Source: Phycisphaerales bacterium
Lineage (GTDB): Bacteria; Planctomycetota; Phycisphaerae; Tepidisphaerales; Tepidisphaeraceae
Assembly (NCBI GenBank): GCA_028288875.1
Contig: JAQGHK010000431.1
Span: forward strand, 1-10,510
Direction: 5' to 3'
Length of the DNA: 10,510 nucleotides
Positions within the stretch are counted from its first letter, which is position 1. Each line of letters begins with the position of its first letter. The notes beneath the pieces were generated by a model. The model saw only the letters and a program-made list of their open reading frames with translations, made no database searches and was not told the DNA's origin. Below, piece by piece: positions 1 to 5,636 of the stretch. Made by a program: the position numbers and the translations under genes.

Positions 1-75
1 GCGGCCGACCCTCAACTGGCCGCCCAATTGCGCGCCCAAGCCGACCAACTGGCCCGCGACAACGGGCTGGATTAG
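1..75 (+). CDS. 3' end of an unidentified gene (C-terminal 24 residues)
   Basis: An open frame runs from the left edge of the window to a TAG at 73-75. The 24 visible residues are rich in Ala, Gln, Leu and Asp and look like an amphipathic helix, ending in NGLD. Most codons end in G or C, as in the clear genes of this window, which supports a real coding end and not a chance frame. Nothing here identifies the family. The next gene is on the opposite strand, so this gene is convergent with the PEP-CTERM gene, with a GC-rich hairpin between them. The start and most of the protein lie outside the window. Confidence 0.55.
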   Translation, partial: AADPQLAAQLRAQADQLARDNGLD

Positions 76-181
76 CACCGGTCGTTTTCATTCGCCGGCG
101 ATGGATCTTGCTTGCAGGGTCGATGGAATTAGCGCCCGGCATCGGCCGGCGTTGAGGACGGCTCGCCGCAGCAACGCGACG

Positions 182-210
182 GCCGCGGCGACGTAGGTCG
201 TCGCCGCGGC
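182..210. terminator. GC-rich hairpin between convergent genes, possible bidirectional terminator
   Basis: An 11-bp perfect inverted repeat, GCCGCGGCGAC and its complement, encloses a 7-base loop at 193-199. It lies between the stop of the rightward partial gene at 75 and the stop of the leftward PEP-CTERM gene at 239, where a transcript end is expected for both. There is no T-run on either side, so it is not a canonical intrinsic terminator. It could instead block RNA decay from the 3' end. Apart from this hairpin, nothing is recognisable in 76-238. Confidence 0.4.
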
Positions 211-238
211 GGATGTCGGTGAGATCGAACAGCCGCGA

Positions 239-802
239 TCAGGCCCGGCGGCGACGCAGGGCGATCAGGCCAACGCTGGCCACGGCGGCCAGCGATGTCG
301 GCTCGGGGGTCTGGACGCTGAAAAACGCCAGTGCGAGCGTATTGACCGCCGGCCCGGTCACTCCCGGAATAGTGATCGTCAGAGTGGTGCCGCTAATGCC
401 CGCCGTTGGCGTACCCGCGAACGTTTCAGCGATGAGGGTGACCCCAAGGCCGGAAAACGCGGGGTCGGTCAGCTTGACGGTGTAAGGAAGCACCGTGGCA
501 CTGGTCAGGTACTGATCCGTCAACAGAACCTGCGAATCCGTGACATTCGTGTTGATCAGATTTGTAGTGTCATTGTACCCGAATTCGATTGCCGGCTCAG
601 CGACGACGACGGTCGGACCGACCGGGCTATTGAGATAGCCGCTGGCCGGTACAAGGCCATTGGCCTTGTCGTAGAAATTCGGCCCGACGCCGTTGAACTG
701 CAACGAGCCGGTCATTGTGGTGCCAATTAAAACAGCTTGGCTCACGGACGTGAACAAAGCGGAAGCCGTAACTCCCGCAAACGCGAGGTGGCGCACATTC
801 AT
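239..802 (-). CDS. PEP-CTERM sorting domain protein, secreted or surface, 187 aa
   Basis: This small exported protein of unknown function has an N-terminal signal peptide and a C-terminal sorting signal. Residues 1-23 show a short basic start and a hydrophobic stretch ending in SQA, a plausible signal peptidase site. The C terminus shows the PEP-CTERM layout: Pro-Glu-Pro at 166-168, a hydrophobic segment at about 170-182 and RRRR at 183-186. In known systems such signals are handled by an exosortase (XrtA/EpsH type) and are linked to exopolysaccharide or surface display; no exosortase is in this window. The mature part (24-165) is rich in Thr, Val, Gly and Asn, looks beta-rich, and contains no cysteine. 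The start at 802 follows directly from the signal peptide; the ribosome binding site is weak (GGGGAC). The gene lies downstream of thiC on the same strand with 226 nt between, so it is probably a separate unit. Confidence 0.9.
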   Translation of the reverse strand: MNVRHLAFAGVTASALFTSVSQAVLIGTTMTGSLQFNGVGPNFYDKANGLVPASGYLNSPVGPTVVVAEPAIEFGYNDTTNLINTNVTDSQVLLTDQYLTSATVLPYTVKLTDPAFSGLGVTLIAETFAGTPTAGISGTTLTITIPGVTGPAVNTLALAFFSVQTPEPTSLAAVASVGLIALRRRRA

Positions 803-1028
803 ACTGTCCCCGTTTCGGTCGGATGTGAACTCAGAACCGTCATCCCGTTGACGTCTGGATGTGCACGGTACACGCGGCGATTCGTTATTCGCTCATATAA
901 ATACCCGCAATCGACATCAGGATTTTCCCGATTCGATCCTCCCCGCAACGCAACTATCGACGATAGGGAGACTTGCAGCAAAATTGATCCGCGTGGTGCC
1001 GCCCGCATATTTCTCACATTTGACCTAT

Positions 1029-2948
1029 CTAAACAATTCGGTCGCTCGTTTTGATACCCACCCCTAGGGGAACAAGCTTCTCAACCTGCTTCGCCTTGGC
1101 GGTGTCGGGGTCGACGTAATCACTATGGCAGGAGGCCTTATCCTTGTCGGCACCAACGGCCTTTTTCGTCTTGCTGGCGAGCTTGTGGATCTCGTCGGGG
1201 CTCAGCACGCCGCGCTTGGCGAGGATGTCTTGCTGCTCGGGCGTGAGCGCTGCGCTTTTGACGGCCTTGCCGCGCTGCATTTCTTCGTCTTTGCCGCTCA
1301 GGAATTCGTTGATTTCCTTGCTGATGCGGACGCTGCACCAGTCGTGGCCGCACATGGCGCAGAAGTCGGTGTCGACGTCTAAATCTTCGTCATGGAACGC
1401 GCGGGCGGTGTCGGGATCGAAGCTGAGTTCGAAGTGCTTTTCCCAATTGAGCGCGGCGCGGGCCTTGGTGAGTTCGTCATCACGATCGCGCGTGCCGGGG
1501 ATGCCCAAGGCCACATCTGCGGCGTGGGCGGCGATCTTGTACGCGATGCACCCCTGCTTCACGTCGTCCTTCTTCGGCAGGCCCAAGTGTTCTTTCGGCG
1601 TGACGTAGCAGAGCATTGCGGCCCCGTGATACGCGGCAGCCGTCGCGCCGATGCAGCTGGTGATGTGGTCGTAGCCGGGGAAAATATCGGTCACAAGTGG
1701 GCCGAGGACGTAGAACGGCGCGCCGTGGCAGAGCGTGCGCTGCAGTTTCATGTTGTATTCGATCTGATCGAAGCTCACGTGCCCAGGCCCTTCGACCATG
1801 ACCTGCACGCCACGACGCCAGGCGCGCTCGGTGAGTTCGGCGATGGTCGATAGTTCAGCGAGCTGGGCCGCGTCCGTGGCATCGGCCAAACCGCCGGGGC
1901 GAAGGCCGTCGCCGATGCTGAAGGTGACATCGTACTGGCGAAGGATGTCGCAGATATCTTCCCAGCGGTCGTACATCGGATTCTGCTTGTTGTGGTGCAG
2001 CATCCACTTGGCCAGCAGGCTGCCGCCGCGGCTGACGATGCCGATGAGGCGCTTGCGGACGAACGGCAGGTGCTCCTTCAACACGCCGGCGTGGATCGTG
2101 AAGTAATCGACACCCTGCTCGGCCTGGTTGATCAGCTCATCCCGGATCATCTGCCAGTTCAAATCTTCGATCTTGCGGCCGATGATCATGCTGTAAATCG
2201 GCACGGTGCCGATCGGCGCGGTGCTGTGATTGCAGAAGGCGGCGCGCGTGGCATTCAGGTCGCCGCCGGTGGAAAGATCCATCAGCGTGTCGGCCTCAAA
2301 CTTCAGCGCCCAGTCGACCTTTTCGATTTCTTCATTGATGTCGCTCGACACCGGCGACGCGCCAAGATTCGCGTTCACCTTCGTCTTGCTCGCCCGGCCG
2401 ATGCACATCGGGTCGAGCTTGCCCTTCAGGTGATTGATGTTGGCCGGGATCACCATGCGGCCGGCGGCGATTTCATCGCGCACCTGTTTGTCCGTCAGAT
2501 GCGGCTCGCGCTCCGCCACGCGTTTCATCTGCGGCGTCACCACGCCCAGGCGGGCAAATTCCAACTGCGTCACGGGCTCGAAATTGACGGGATAACCGAC
2601 TTCCCACATCTCGCCGTTGGCCGTCTCAAAGGTGACGGACGGATGGCTGCCGATAATGCAGGCGGCCGGGTTGTACGTGTCCCACGGCGTGCCGTCGGCG
2701 ACGAGCTTCACGCGCCAGCCCTCGGGCAGGAAGTCCCAGGCCGTCTTGTCGCTGGGGGCGGGCATGCCGGGCGTGTCGGGGCTGCTGAAGGTGGTGGCGC
2801 CGGTGGCATCGGGGGCGATTCGGGCTGGGAGGGCGAACGATCCGGGCGTCGTCGTGTGGCGATTGAGCGTAGCCGGCGTGCCGCCGATGGCGGGCAGCGG
2901 GAACGAAGCAGCAGCGGGCGAAACGACAGGCGATGAGGGCGACGACAT
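1029..2948 (-). CDS. thiC: Phosphomethylpyrimidine synthase ThiC, 639 aa
   Basis: ThiC is the radical-SAM enzyme that rearranges aminoimidazole ribotide into hydroxymethylpyrimidine phosphate, the pyrimidine half of thiamine; it is cytosolic. The protein reads as ThiC throughout: the MCIGRASKTKVNANLG block, DLSTGGDLNATR, GDGLRPGG, VMVEGPGHVSFDQI, and GPLVTDIFPGYDHITSCIGA. Near the C terminus it has CAMCGHDWC (residues 530-538), the CX2CX4C motif that binds the 4Fe-4S cluster. The first 60 or so residues are rich in Pro, Ser and Thr and look poorly conserved. About 100 residues follow the last cluster cysteine, including a Lys-rich stretch and CHSDYVDPDTAKAKQ. The ATG at 2948 is chosen because CAGGAG sits 6 nt upstream; a longer reading from a TTG at 2984 would place that site inside the gene. 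Expression is very likely controlled by the TPP riboswitch just upstream. No other thi gene is in the window. Confidence 0.97.
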   Translation of the reverse strand: MSSPSSPVVSPAAASFPLPAIGGTPATLNRHTTTPGSFALPARIAPDATGATTFSSPDTPGMPAPSDKTAWDFLPEGWRVKLVADGTPWDTYNPAACIIGSHPSVTFETANGEMWEVGYPVNFEPVTQLEFARLGVVTPQMKRVAEREPHLTDKQVRDEIAAGRMVIPANINHLKGKLDPMCIGRASKTKVNANLGASPVSSDINEEIEKVDWALKFEADTLMDLSTGGDLNATRAAFCNHSTAPIGTVPIYSMIIGRKIEDLNWQMIRDELINQAEQGVDYFTIHAGVLKEHLPFVRKRLIGIVSRGGSLLAKWMLHHNKQNPMYDRWEDICDILRQYDVTFSIGDGLRPGGLADATDAAQLAELSTIAELTERAWRRGVQVMVEGPGHVSFDQIEYNMKLQRTLCHGAPFYVLGPLVTDIFPGYDHITSCIGATAAAYHGAAMLCYVTPKEHLGLPKKDDVKQGCIAYKIAAHAADVALGIPGTRDRDDELTKARAALNWEKHFELSFDPDTARAFHDEDLDVDTDFCAMCGHDWCSVRISKEINEFLSGKDEEMQRGKAVKSAALTPEQQDILAKRGVLSPDEIHKLASKTKKAVGADKDKASCHSDYVDPDTAKAKQVEKLVPLGVGIKTSDRIV

Positions 2949-2954
2949 AGCAAA

Positions 2955-2960
2955 CTCCTG
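2955..2960 (-). promoter_or_regulatory. Ribosome binding site of thiC
   Basis: CAGGAG on the minus strand lies 6 nt before the ATG at 2948. It is one of the few clear Shine-Dalgarno sites in the window, and it fixes the thiC start. As thiC sits behind a riboswitch, this site is a possible point of translational control. Confidence 0.85.
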
Positions 2961-3040
2961 GACCAATAGACGACTGACCGACAAATCGACTGATCAGGGA
3001 AATCGGCGGAGGACATGAGGCCGCGCGCAACGCCGGCCGG

Positions 3041-3146
3041 TCGCTTCCCTCCGCAGGTCGGAAGGCCGAAAAATCGGCCCGCCTCGCTGATCAGGTTCAT
3101 CGGGACTCTCTCAGCCGACCCCTAAACAGGCCGGCACCCCGAGCGA
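3041..3146 (-). promoter_or_regulatory. TPP riboswitch (THI element) in the thiC leader
   Basis: The aptamer can be folded by eye on the minus strand. P1 is TCGCT (3146-3142) with AGCGA (3045-3041). P2 is CGGGG (3141-3137) with TCCCG (3105-3101). P3 is GCCGGCC with GGTCGGC (seven pairs, one G-U) around an 8-base loop. The conserved GGCTGAGA lies at about 3116-3109, followed by GAACCTGATC (3098-3089) and GCGGAGGGAAG at the 3' side. This is the established TPP class, which binds thiamine pyrophosphate. The P5 arm is enlarged, with a 7-bp hairpin GGGCCGA/TCGGCCT over a T-rich loop at about 3080-3062. Bound TPP is expected to lower thiC expression. Between the aptamer and thiC there is no hairpin with a T-run, so control is probably at translation or through Rho and not by an intrinsic terminator. 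Confidence 0.95.
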
Positions 3147-3154
3147 ACAGAGCA

Positions 3155-3183
3155 ATCATAAGCCCAACCTCGCCCCGCCTCAA
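3155..3183 (-). promoter_or_regulatory. Sigma70-type promoter of the thiC transcript
   Basis: On the minus strand TTGAGG (3183-3178) and TATGAT (3160-3155) are separated by exactly 17 nt. They match the -35 consensus at four of six positions and the -10 consensus at five of six. A start about 7 nt beyond the -10 would fall near 3148, just before the first base of riboswitch P1 at 3146. This agreement with an independent structure makes the promoter call stronger than its sequence alone. Confidence 0.75.
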
Positions 3184-3478
3184 CGGCAAAGCCGGCCGGC
3201 CGACCGCCTAACATCCAGACGGCCCGGCACCAGGCCGCCGATCGCAAGTCGTGTCTAGATCGACTATTGCATGCGATGAACCGTTTACCTTCACCTAGGC
3301 CCCAGGGGCGGCCCGGAAAAGCCTCTGCAATTTTGCTCAACTCTTCAGCATGTTGCGGACGATCTAATTTAGGTTGCCTCGAACGTAAACAGACGTAGAC
3401 TTTGACGGTATTGAGGGCGTAAGCTTCCGTTCATACGAAGACACAAACCGCGTGTGACCGCGCATTTTCTCCCCTCCG
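3184..3478. other. Intergenic stretch without a recognisable gene
   Basis: These bases lie between the thiC promoter and a rightward terminator. Short open frames exist on both strands, but they are Cys-, Arg- or Ser-rich, lack ribosome binding sites and show no family features, so I call none a gene. Base composition is less GC-rich than in the coding parts, especially at 3330-3450. A weak rightward promoter-like pair is visible: TTGCCT (3374-3379), 16 nt, TAGACT (3396-3401), each matching consensus at four of six positions. The stretch 3514-3585 beyond the terminator is also non-coding. Confidence 0.6.
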
Positions 3479-3513
3479 GAAGACACCGGGCTTCGGCTCG
3501 GTGTCTTCTTTTT
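3408..3513 (+). ncRNA. Candidate small RNA ending at the orphan terminator (start tentative)
   Basis: A strong intrinsic terminator at 3479-3513 faces right, yet no rightward gene precedes it: thiC and its leader point left. A transcript beginning near 3408, after the weak promoter-like pair at 3374-3401, would be about 105 nt and end in the T-run. I do not recognise a known RNA family in it. The terminator is seen; the RNA and its 5' end are inferred. It could also serve to stop antisense transcription from reaching the leftward gene at 3586-3921. Confidence 0.3.
3479..3513 (+). terminator. Strong Rho-independent terminator, rightward
   Basis: GAAGACACCGGGC (3479-3491) pairs with GCTCGGTGTCTTC (3496-3508) in a 13-bp stem with one G-U pair, closed by the very stable C(TTCG)G tetraloop and followed at once by five T residues at 3509-3513. 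Read on the minus strand, the same hairpin is followed by CGGAGGGG and has no T-run, so the direction is rightward. It lies downstream of the leftward gene at 3586-3921 and could stall that transcript only weakly. Confidence 0.85.
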
Positions 3514-3585
3514 GCGCCAAAAGTGATTCGGTTGTGTTCGTCGGGTGTGGTCCACCCCCACCGTCAGAAGCTTGGCTGGTCGGCT

Positions 3586-3921
3586 CTAGCGAAACAATCG
3601 ATATTGGTCGACCATGTGAAACGCGGCCACCAGCATCGCGATCGTCACTAGATTCAACGCCAAGCCAATCGCTAGCGCCTTTAACGCGTTGCGCCTGAAA
3701 AGTTCGGCGATGGCCGCGATAAAGCCGCACACCGCCAGTGGCCCTTCACAGCAGAGCAAGGACCCTGGCGCACGGTCGTCATCAAAATGAATGACATTCG
3801 TGACATACCGAGTGAAAAAAATCCCGACAACCATCGTCGACATCGGCAAAAGATAGATGAACATCCGGCCGACCTTCGCTGGGCGACGCGGTGGCAGAGC
3901 ATTAGATGGTGGGTCAATCAT
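3586..3921 (-). CDS. Small integral membrane protein of unknown function, 111 aa
   Basis: The family is not recognised. The protein has a Pro- and Arg-rich start (residues 1-18) and three likely membrane helices at about 19-38, 56-75 and 81-104. A loop with HFDDDR at 45-50 lies between the first two, with a CC pair at 57-58. Positive residues FRRNALK lie between helices two and three. The ATG at 3921 has no clear ribosome binding site, only GGTCGGA upstream. The gene follows the hypothetical gene at 3973-4320 on the same strand after a 51-nt gap and is probably the last member of that gene row. No catalytic motif is visible. Confidence 0.7.
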   Translation of the reverse strand: MIDPPSNALPPRRPAKVGRMFIYLLPMSTMVVGIFFTRYVTNVIHFDDDRAPGSLLCCEGPLAVCGFIAAIAELFRRNALKALAIGLALNLVTIAMLVAAFHMVDQYRLFR

Positions 3922-3972
3922 CCATTCCGACCGAAACAGCGTCGGGCGGCACTTTTCGCCACCTCATCGATC

Positions 3973-4320
3973 TCAATCTTCCCTGCTGCGTTCGGCGACC
4001 GATTTGGCATAGAAATGAATCCGGCCGTGTGAGTTCTCAAAATCCGTCACTTGGACACCGACGTTTTCCCAGCCCCAGTGGGTTACGTCGAGAATGATCA
4101 TGCCTCGCGTCGGCGATGGAAAGCCCTCCTCAATTTTCAGACCGGTGGGCCGAAGGAATCGAAGAACCTTGACGTCTTCCCCACGCCGCAGCCAGAGGTC
4201 TAGATATTGCTCCCAGTTTTGAGGATCGCAACGGAAATCGAAACGGATGATGTCGTACTCAAACGCCCGCTCGAGAATGGGGTGAACGGGATTGTCACCG
4301 TAACCGTACGTGCTGGTCAT
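3973..4320 (-). CDS. Hypothetical soluble protein, 115 aa
   Basis: The family is not recognised. There is no signal peptide or membrane helix. The protein is rich in aromatic and charged residues, for example FEYDIIRFDFRCDPQNWEQYLDLWLRRGED at about 20-49 and THWGWENVGVQV at about 80-91, and looks like a small alpha/beta fold. A segment with GLKIEEGFPSPTRGMIILDV links these parts. The gene begins 12 nt after the stop of the HIT gene, which suggests cotranscription; no clear ribosome binding site precedes the ATG at 4320. It could be a small immunity-like or substrate-recognition protein, but nothing in the sequence decides this. Confidence 0.75.
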   Translation of the reverse strand: MTSTYGYGDNPVHPILERAFEYDIIRFDFRCDPQNWEQYLDLWLRRGEDVKVLRFLRPTGLKIEEGFPSPTRGMIILDVTHWGWENVGVQVTDFENSHGRIHFYAKSVAERSRED

Positions 4321-4332
4321 TCGGTTAGCCGA

Positions 4333-4665
4333 TCACCCCGGCGGCCAAGTGAATTTCCGCCCCGCCAAGCAGTGCAGATGCAGATGAAACACCGTCTGCT
4401 GCGCCCCCGCTCCGCAGTTGAAGACGGTGCGGTAGTCGGTGTGGCCTAAGCTGGCCATGACTTTGCTGGCGGTGAGGAACATGCCGCCGACGAGGTCGGT
4501 GTCTTCGGGCGTGATGTCGTTGATCGTGGGGATGACCTTTTTCGGGATCACCAGCACGTGCACCGGGGCCTGCGGTTCGATGTCGTGGATGACGATGTAG
4601 CGGTCGTCCTCGAACGCGATCTTCGCCGGGATCTGACGTGCGATGATCTTTTCGAAGAGGGTCAT
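4333..4665 (-). CDS. HIT family nucleotide hydrolase (Hint/PKCI type), 110 aa
   Basis: HIT proteins of the Hint branch hydrolyse the bond between AMP and an amine or lysine (adenosine phosphoramidase activity) in the cytosol. The whole domain is present: the start TLFEKIIARQIPAKIAFEDD (residues 2-21), VIHDIEPQAPVHVLVIPKK at 25-43, and the histidine triad HLHLH at 94-98, whose middle His96 is the expected nucleophile. The region before the triad, RTVFNCGAGAQQTVFHLH, is typical of the branch. At 110 residues the length is normal. The ATG at 4665 directly follows the TGA of the upstream gene, implying translational coupling; there is no clear ribosome binding site. The family is often a housekeeping one, so the link to its membrane-protein neighbours may be incidental. 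Confidence 0.93.
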   Translation of the reverse strand: MTLFEKIIARQIPAKIAFEDDRYIVIHDIEPQAPVHVLVIPKKVIPTINDITPEDTDLVGGMFLTASKVMASLGHTDYRTVFNCGAGAQQTVFHLHLHCLAGRKFTWPPG

Positions 4666-4905
4666 TCAGGCTCGATGTTCTGACTGGCTTCGTGCAGACC
4701 ATCGCCGGAGCCAAGCGAAGCCCTTGTAGAGCAAGGCAAACACCGCAAATGGTACATAGAAATTAGGACCGAAAAAGAGTGAGCCAGCGCTGATGGCAAA
4801 TGCGACGATCATCCAGACCCCGACGCGGATCAGCCGCAGTTCAGTGAGGATTTCTTCGTCGAGTCTGTTCAAAAAATTCGATCCAAGACTTACCGCATCA
4901 CCCAT
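4666..4905 (-). CDS. Small two-helix membrane protein of unknown function, 79 aa
   Basis: The family is not recognised. Residues 1-25 are polar, with LDEEILTELRLIRVG, a likely cytosolic helix. Two hydrophobic segments follow at about 28-46 and 49-64, then a basic tail WLRRWSARSQSEHRA. The ATG at 4905 lies inside the preceding gene, giving a 16-nt overlap with its end at 4890. The TGA is directly followed by the HIT start codon. This tight packing supports a real gene in an operon. The ribosome binding site is weak. The layout resembles small membrane anchors or scaffold proteins, but no function can be assigned. Confidence 0.72.
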   Translation of the reverse strand: MGDAVSLGSNFLNRLDEEILTELRLIRVGVWMIVAFAISAGSLFFGPNFYVPFAVFALLYKGFAWLRRWSARSQSEHRA

Positions 4906-5546
4906 TTCTGCCCGAGCTTGGTCAGCAGATCATTGCCGGGGTACACCTCATCGCCGGCCAGCTTGTAATCCAGCTCCAGCGTCTTGTAGAGCAGGATCGG
5001 CTTGCCGTCGGTGACGATGGGTTTGCCGTCGGCGCCGGGGAGTTGGGTGCTTTCGCCGCTCAGGCCGGTGACGAAGATGCTGAAGGTGCCGAGGCGGCCT
5101 TCGGGTTCTTCCCAGATAGCCACGCCGTCTTTAGCCTGATCTTCACCCTGGCGAAGCAGGCCGGCGATCTTCACGCTGTTTTCCAGGAACTTCAGGCCGG
5201 CCGCGGCTTTGACTTTGTCGAACACCACGTTGGAGATGTTCTTGTCCGAGCGGACGACTTTGCCTTCGTTGGTGACCCATTCGAAGGTCGGCAGGAAGTT
5301 GACGTCCTGGCCGCTGTTGTTGGTGACGGAGTAAGTGACGTACCAGTAGGCCTTGGCGGTCGGCTGGCCGGGCACTTCGACGACGATGCGCTTGGGCGCC
5401 GCCGGCACGAACTTCAGTTCCCACGAGATCGGGGAAACGCTGGGCTCGGGGTAAGCCAAGCTAAAGGAGGAAGCGAGACCTGCACCAATAAGTGCGACCG
5501 CCACCGAGGAGGCGGCCAATTTGGACAGCAAACGACGACGGTTCAT
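4890..5546 (-). CDS. Exported protein of unknown function, 218 aa
   Basis: The N terminus MNRRRLLSKL followed by a hydrophobic stretch to about residue 31 is a signal peptide; the RRR with LL is loosely Tat-like, but Sec export is equally possible. The mature part looks beta-rich and immunoglobulin-like at first: WELKFVPAAPKRIVVEVPG, then YWYVTYSVTNNSGQDVNFLP at 67-86, a pattern seen in domains that describe protein-protein or surface contacts. Later parts (GRLGTFSIFVTGLSG at 150-164, a GKPIVTDGKPILLYKTLELDY run at 174-194) continue this style. No enzyme motif is visible. The ATG at 5546 is chosen because GGAGAGG lies 3 nt upstream of it; a reading from GTG at 5558 would start inside that site. 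It is the first gene of the leftward row and is divergent from the acetyltransferase gene. Confidence 0.85.
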   Translation of the reverse strand: MNRRRLLSKLAASSVAVALIGAGLASSFSLAYPEPSVSPISWELKFVPAAPKRIVVEVPGQPTAKAYWYVTYSVTNNSGQDVNFLPTFEWVTNEGKVVRSDKNISNVVFDKVKAAAGLKFLENSVKIAGLLRQGEDQAKDGVAIWEEPEGRLGTFSIFVTGLSGESTQLPGADGKPIVTDGKPILLYKTLELDYKLAGDEVYPGNDLLTKLGQKWVMR

Positions 5547-5636
5547 AGGCCTCTCCACCGCACAAAATCGGCCCCGGACCCGCTTCTAAACAATCGCAAT
5601 GGCGGGCCGGACGCGCGGGCGGTATTGTCAAAGCAC

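Noticed and set aside
954..966. Palindrome CTATCG-A-CGATAG between thiC and the PEP-CTERM gene
   Set aside because: Only 6-bp arms, no T-run and no second site; could be chance, so not called as an operator or terminator.
1992..2936. 314-residue rightward frame opposite thiC
   Set aside because: His-, Arg- and Gly-rich shadow of thiC without any domain pattern.
2949..2984. TTG start adding 12 residues to ThiC
   Set aside because: The ATG at 2948 has CAGGAG at ideal distance, and the extension would run through that site.
3021..3040. GC-rich hairpin after the riboswitch as an intrinsic terminator
   Set aside because: A short GGCCG/CGGCC stem forms, but no T-run follows on the minus strand.
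3364..3730. Leftward frames across the intergenic terminator region
   Set aside because: They contain the terminator hairpin, are Arg- and Ser-rich, and have no recognisable features.
5547..5558. GTG start for the exported protein
   Set aside because: It would begin inside GGAGAGG, the ribosome binding site of the ATG at 5546.
5626..5631. Perfect TTGACA on the minus strand upstream of the exported-protein gene
   Set aside because: The -10 position at 17-nt spacing is GC-rich and unlike the consensus, so it does not make a supported promoter.
5043..5636. Long upstream extension of the acetyltransferase frame
   Set aside because: It mirrors the leftward exported-protein gene, is rich in Ala, Gly and Asp as expected for the opposite strand of a GC-rich gene, and lacks family features; the GNAT protein is complete from 5637.
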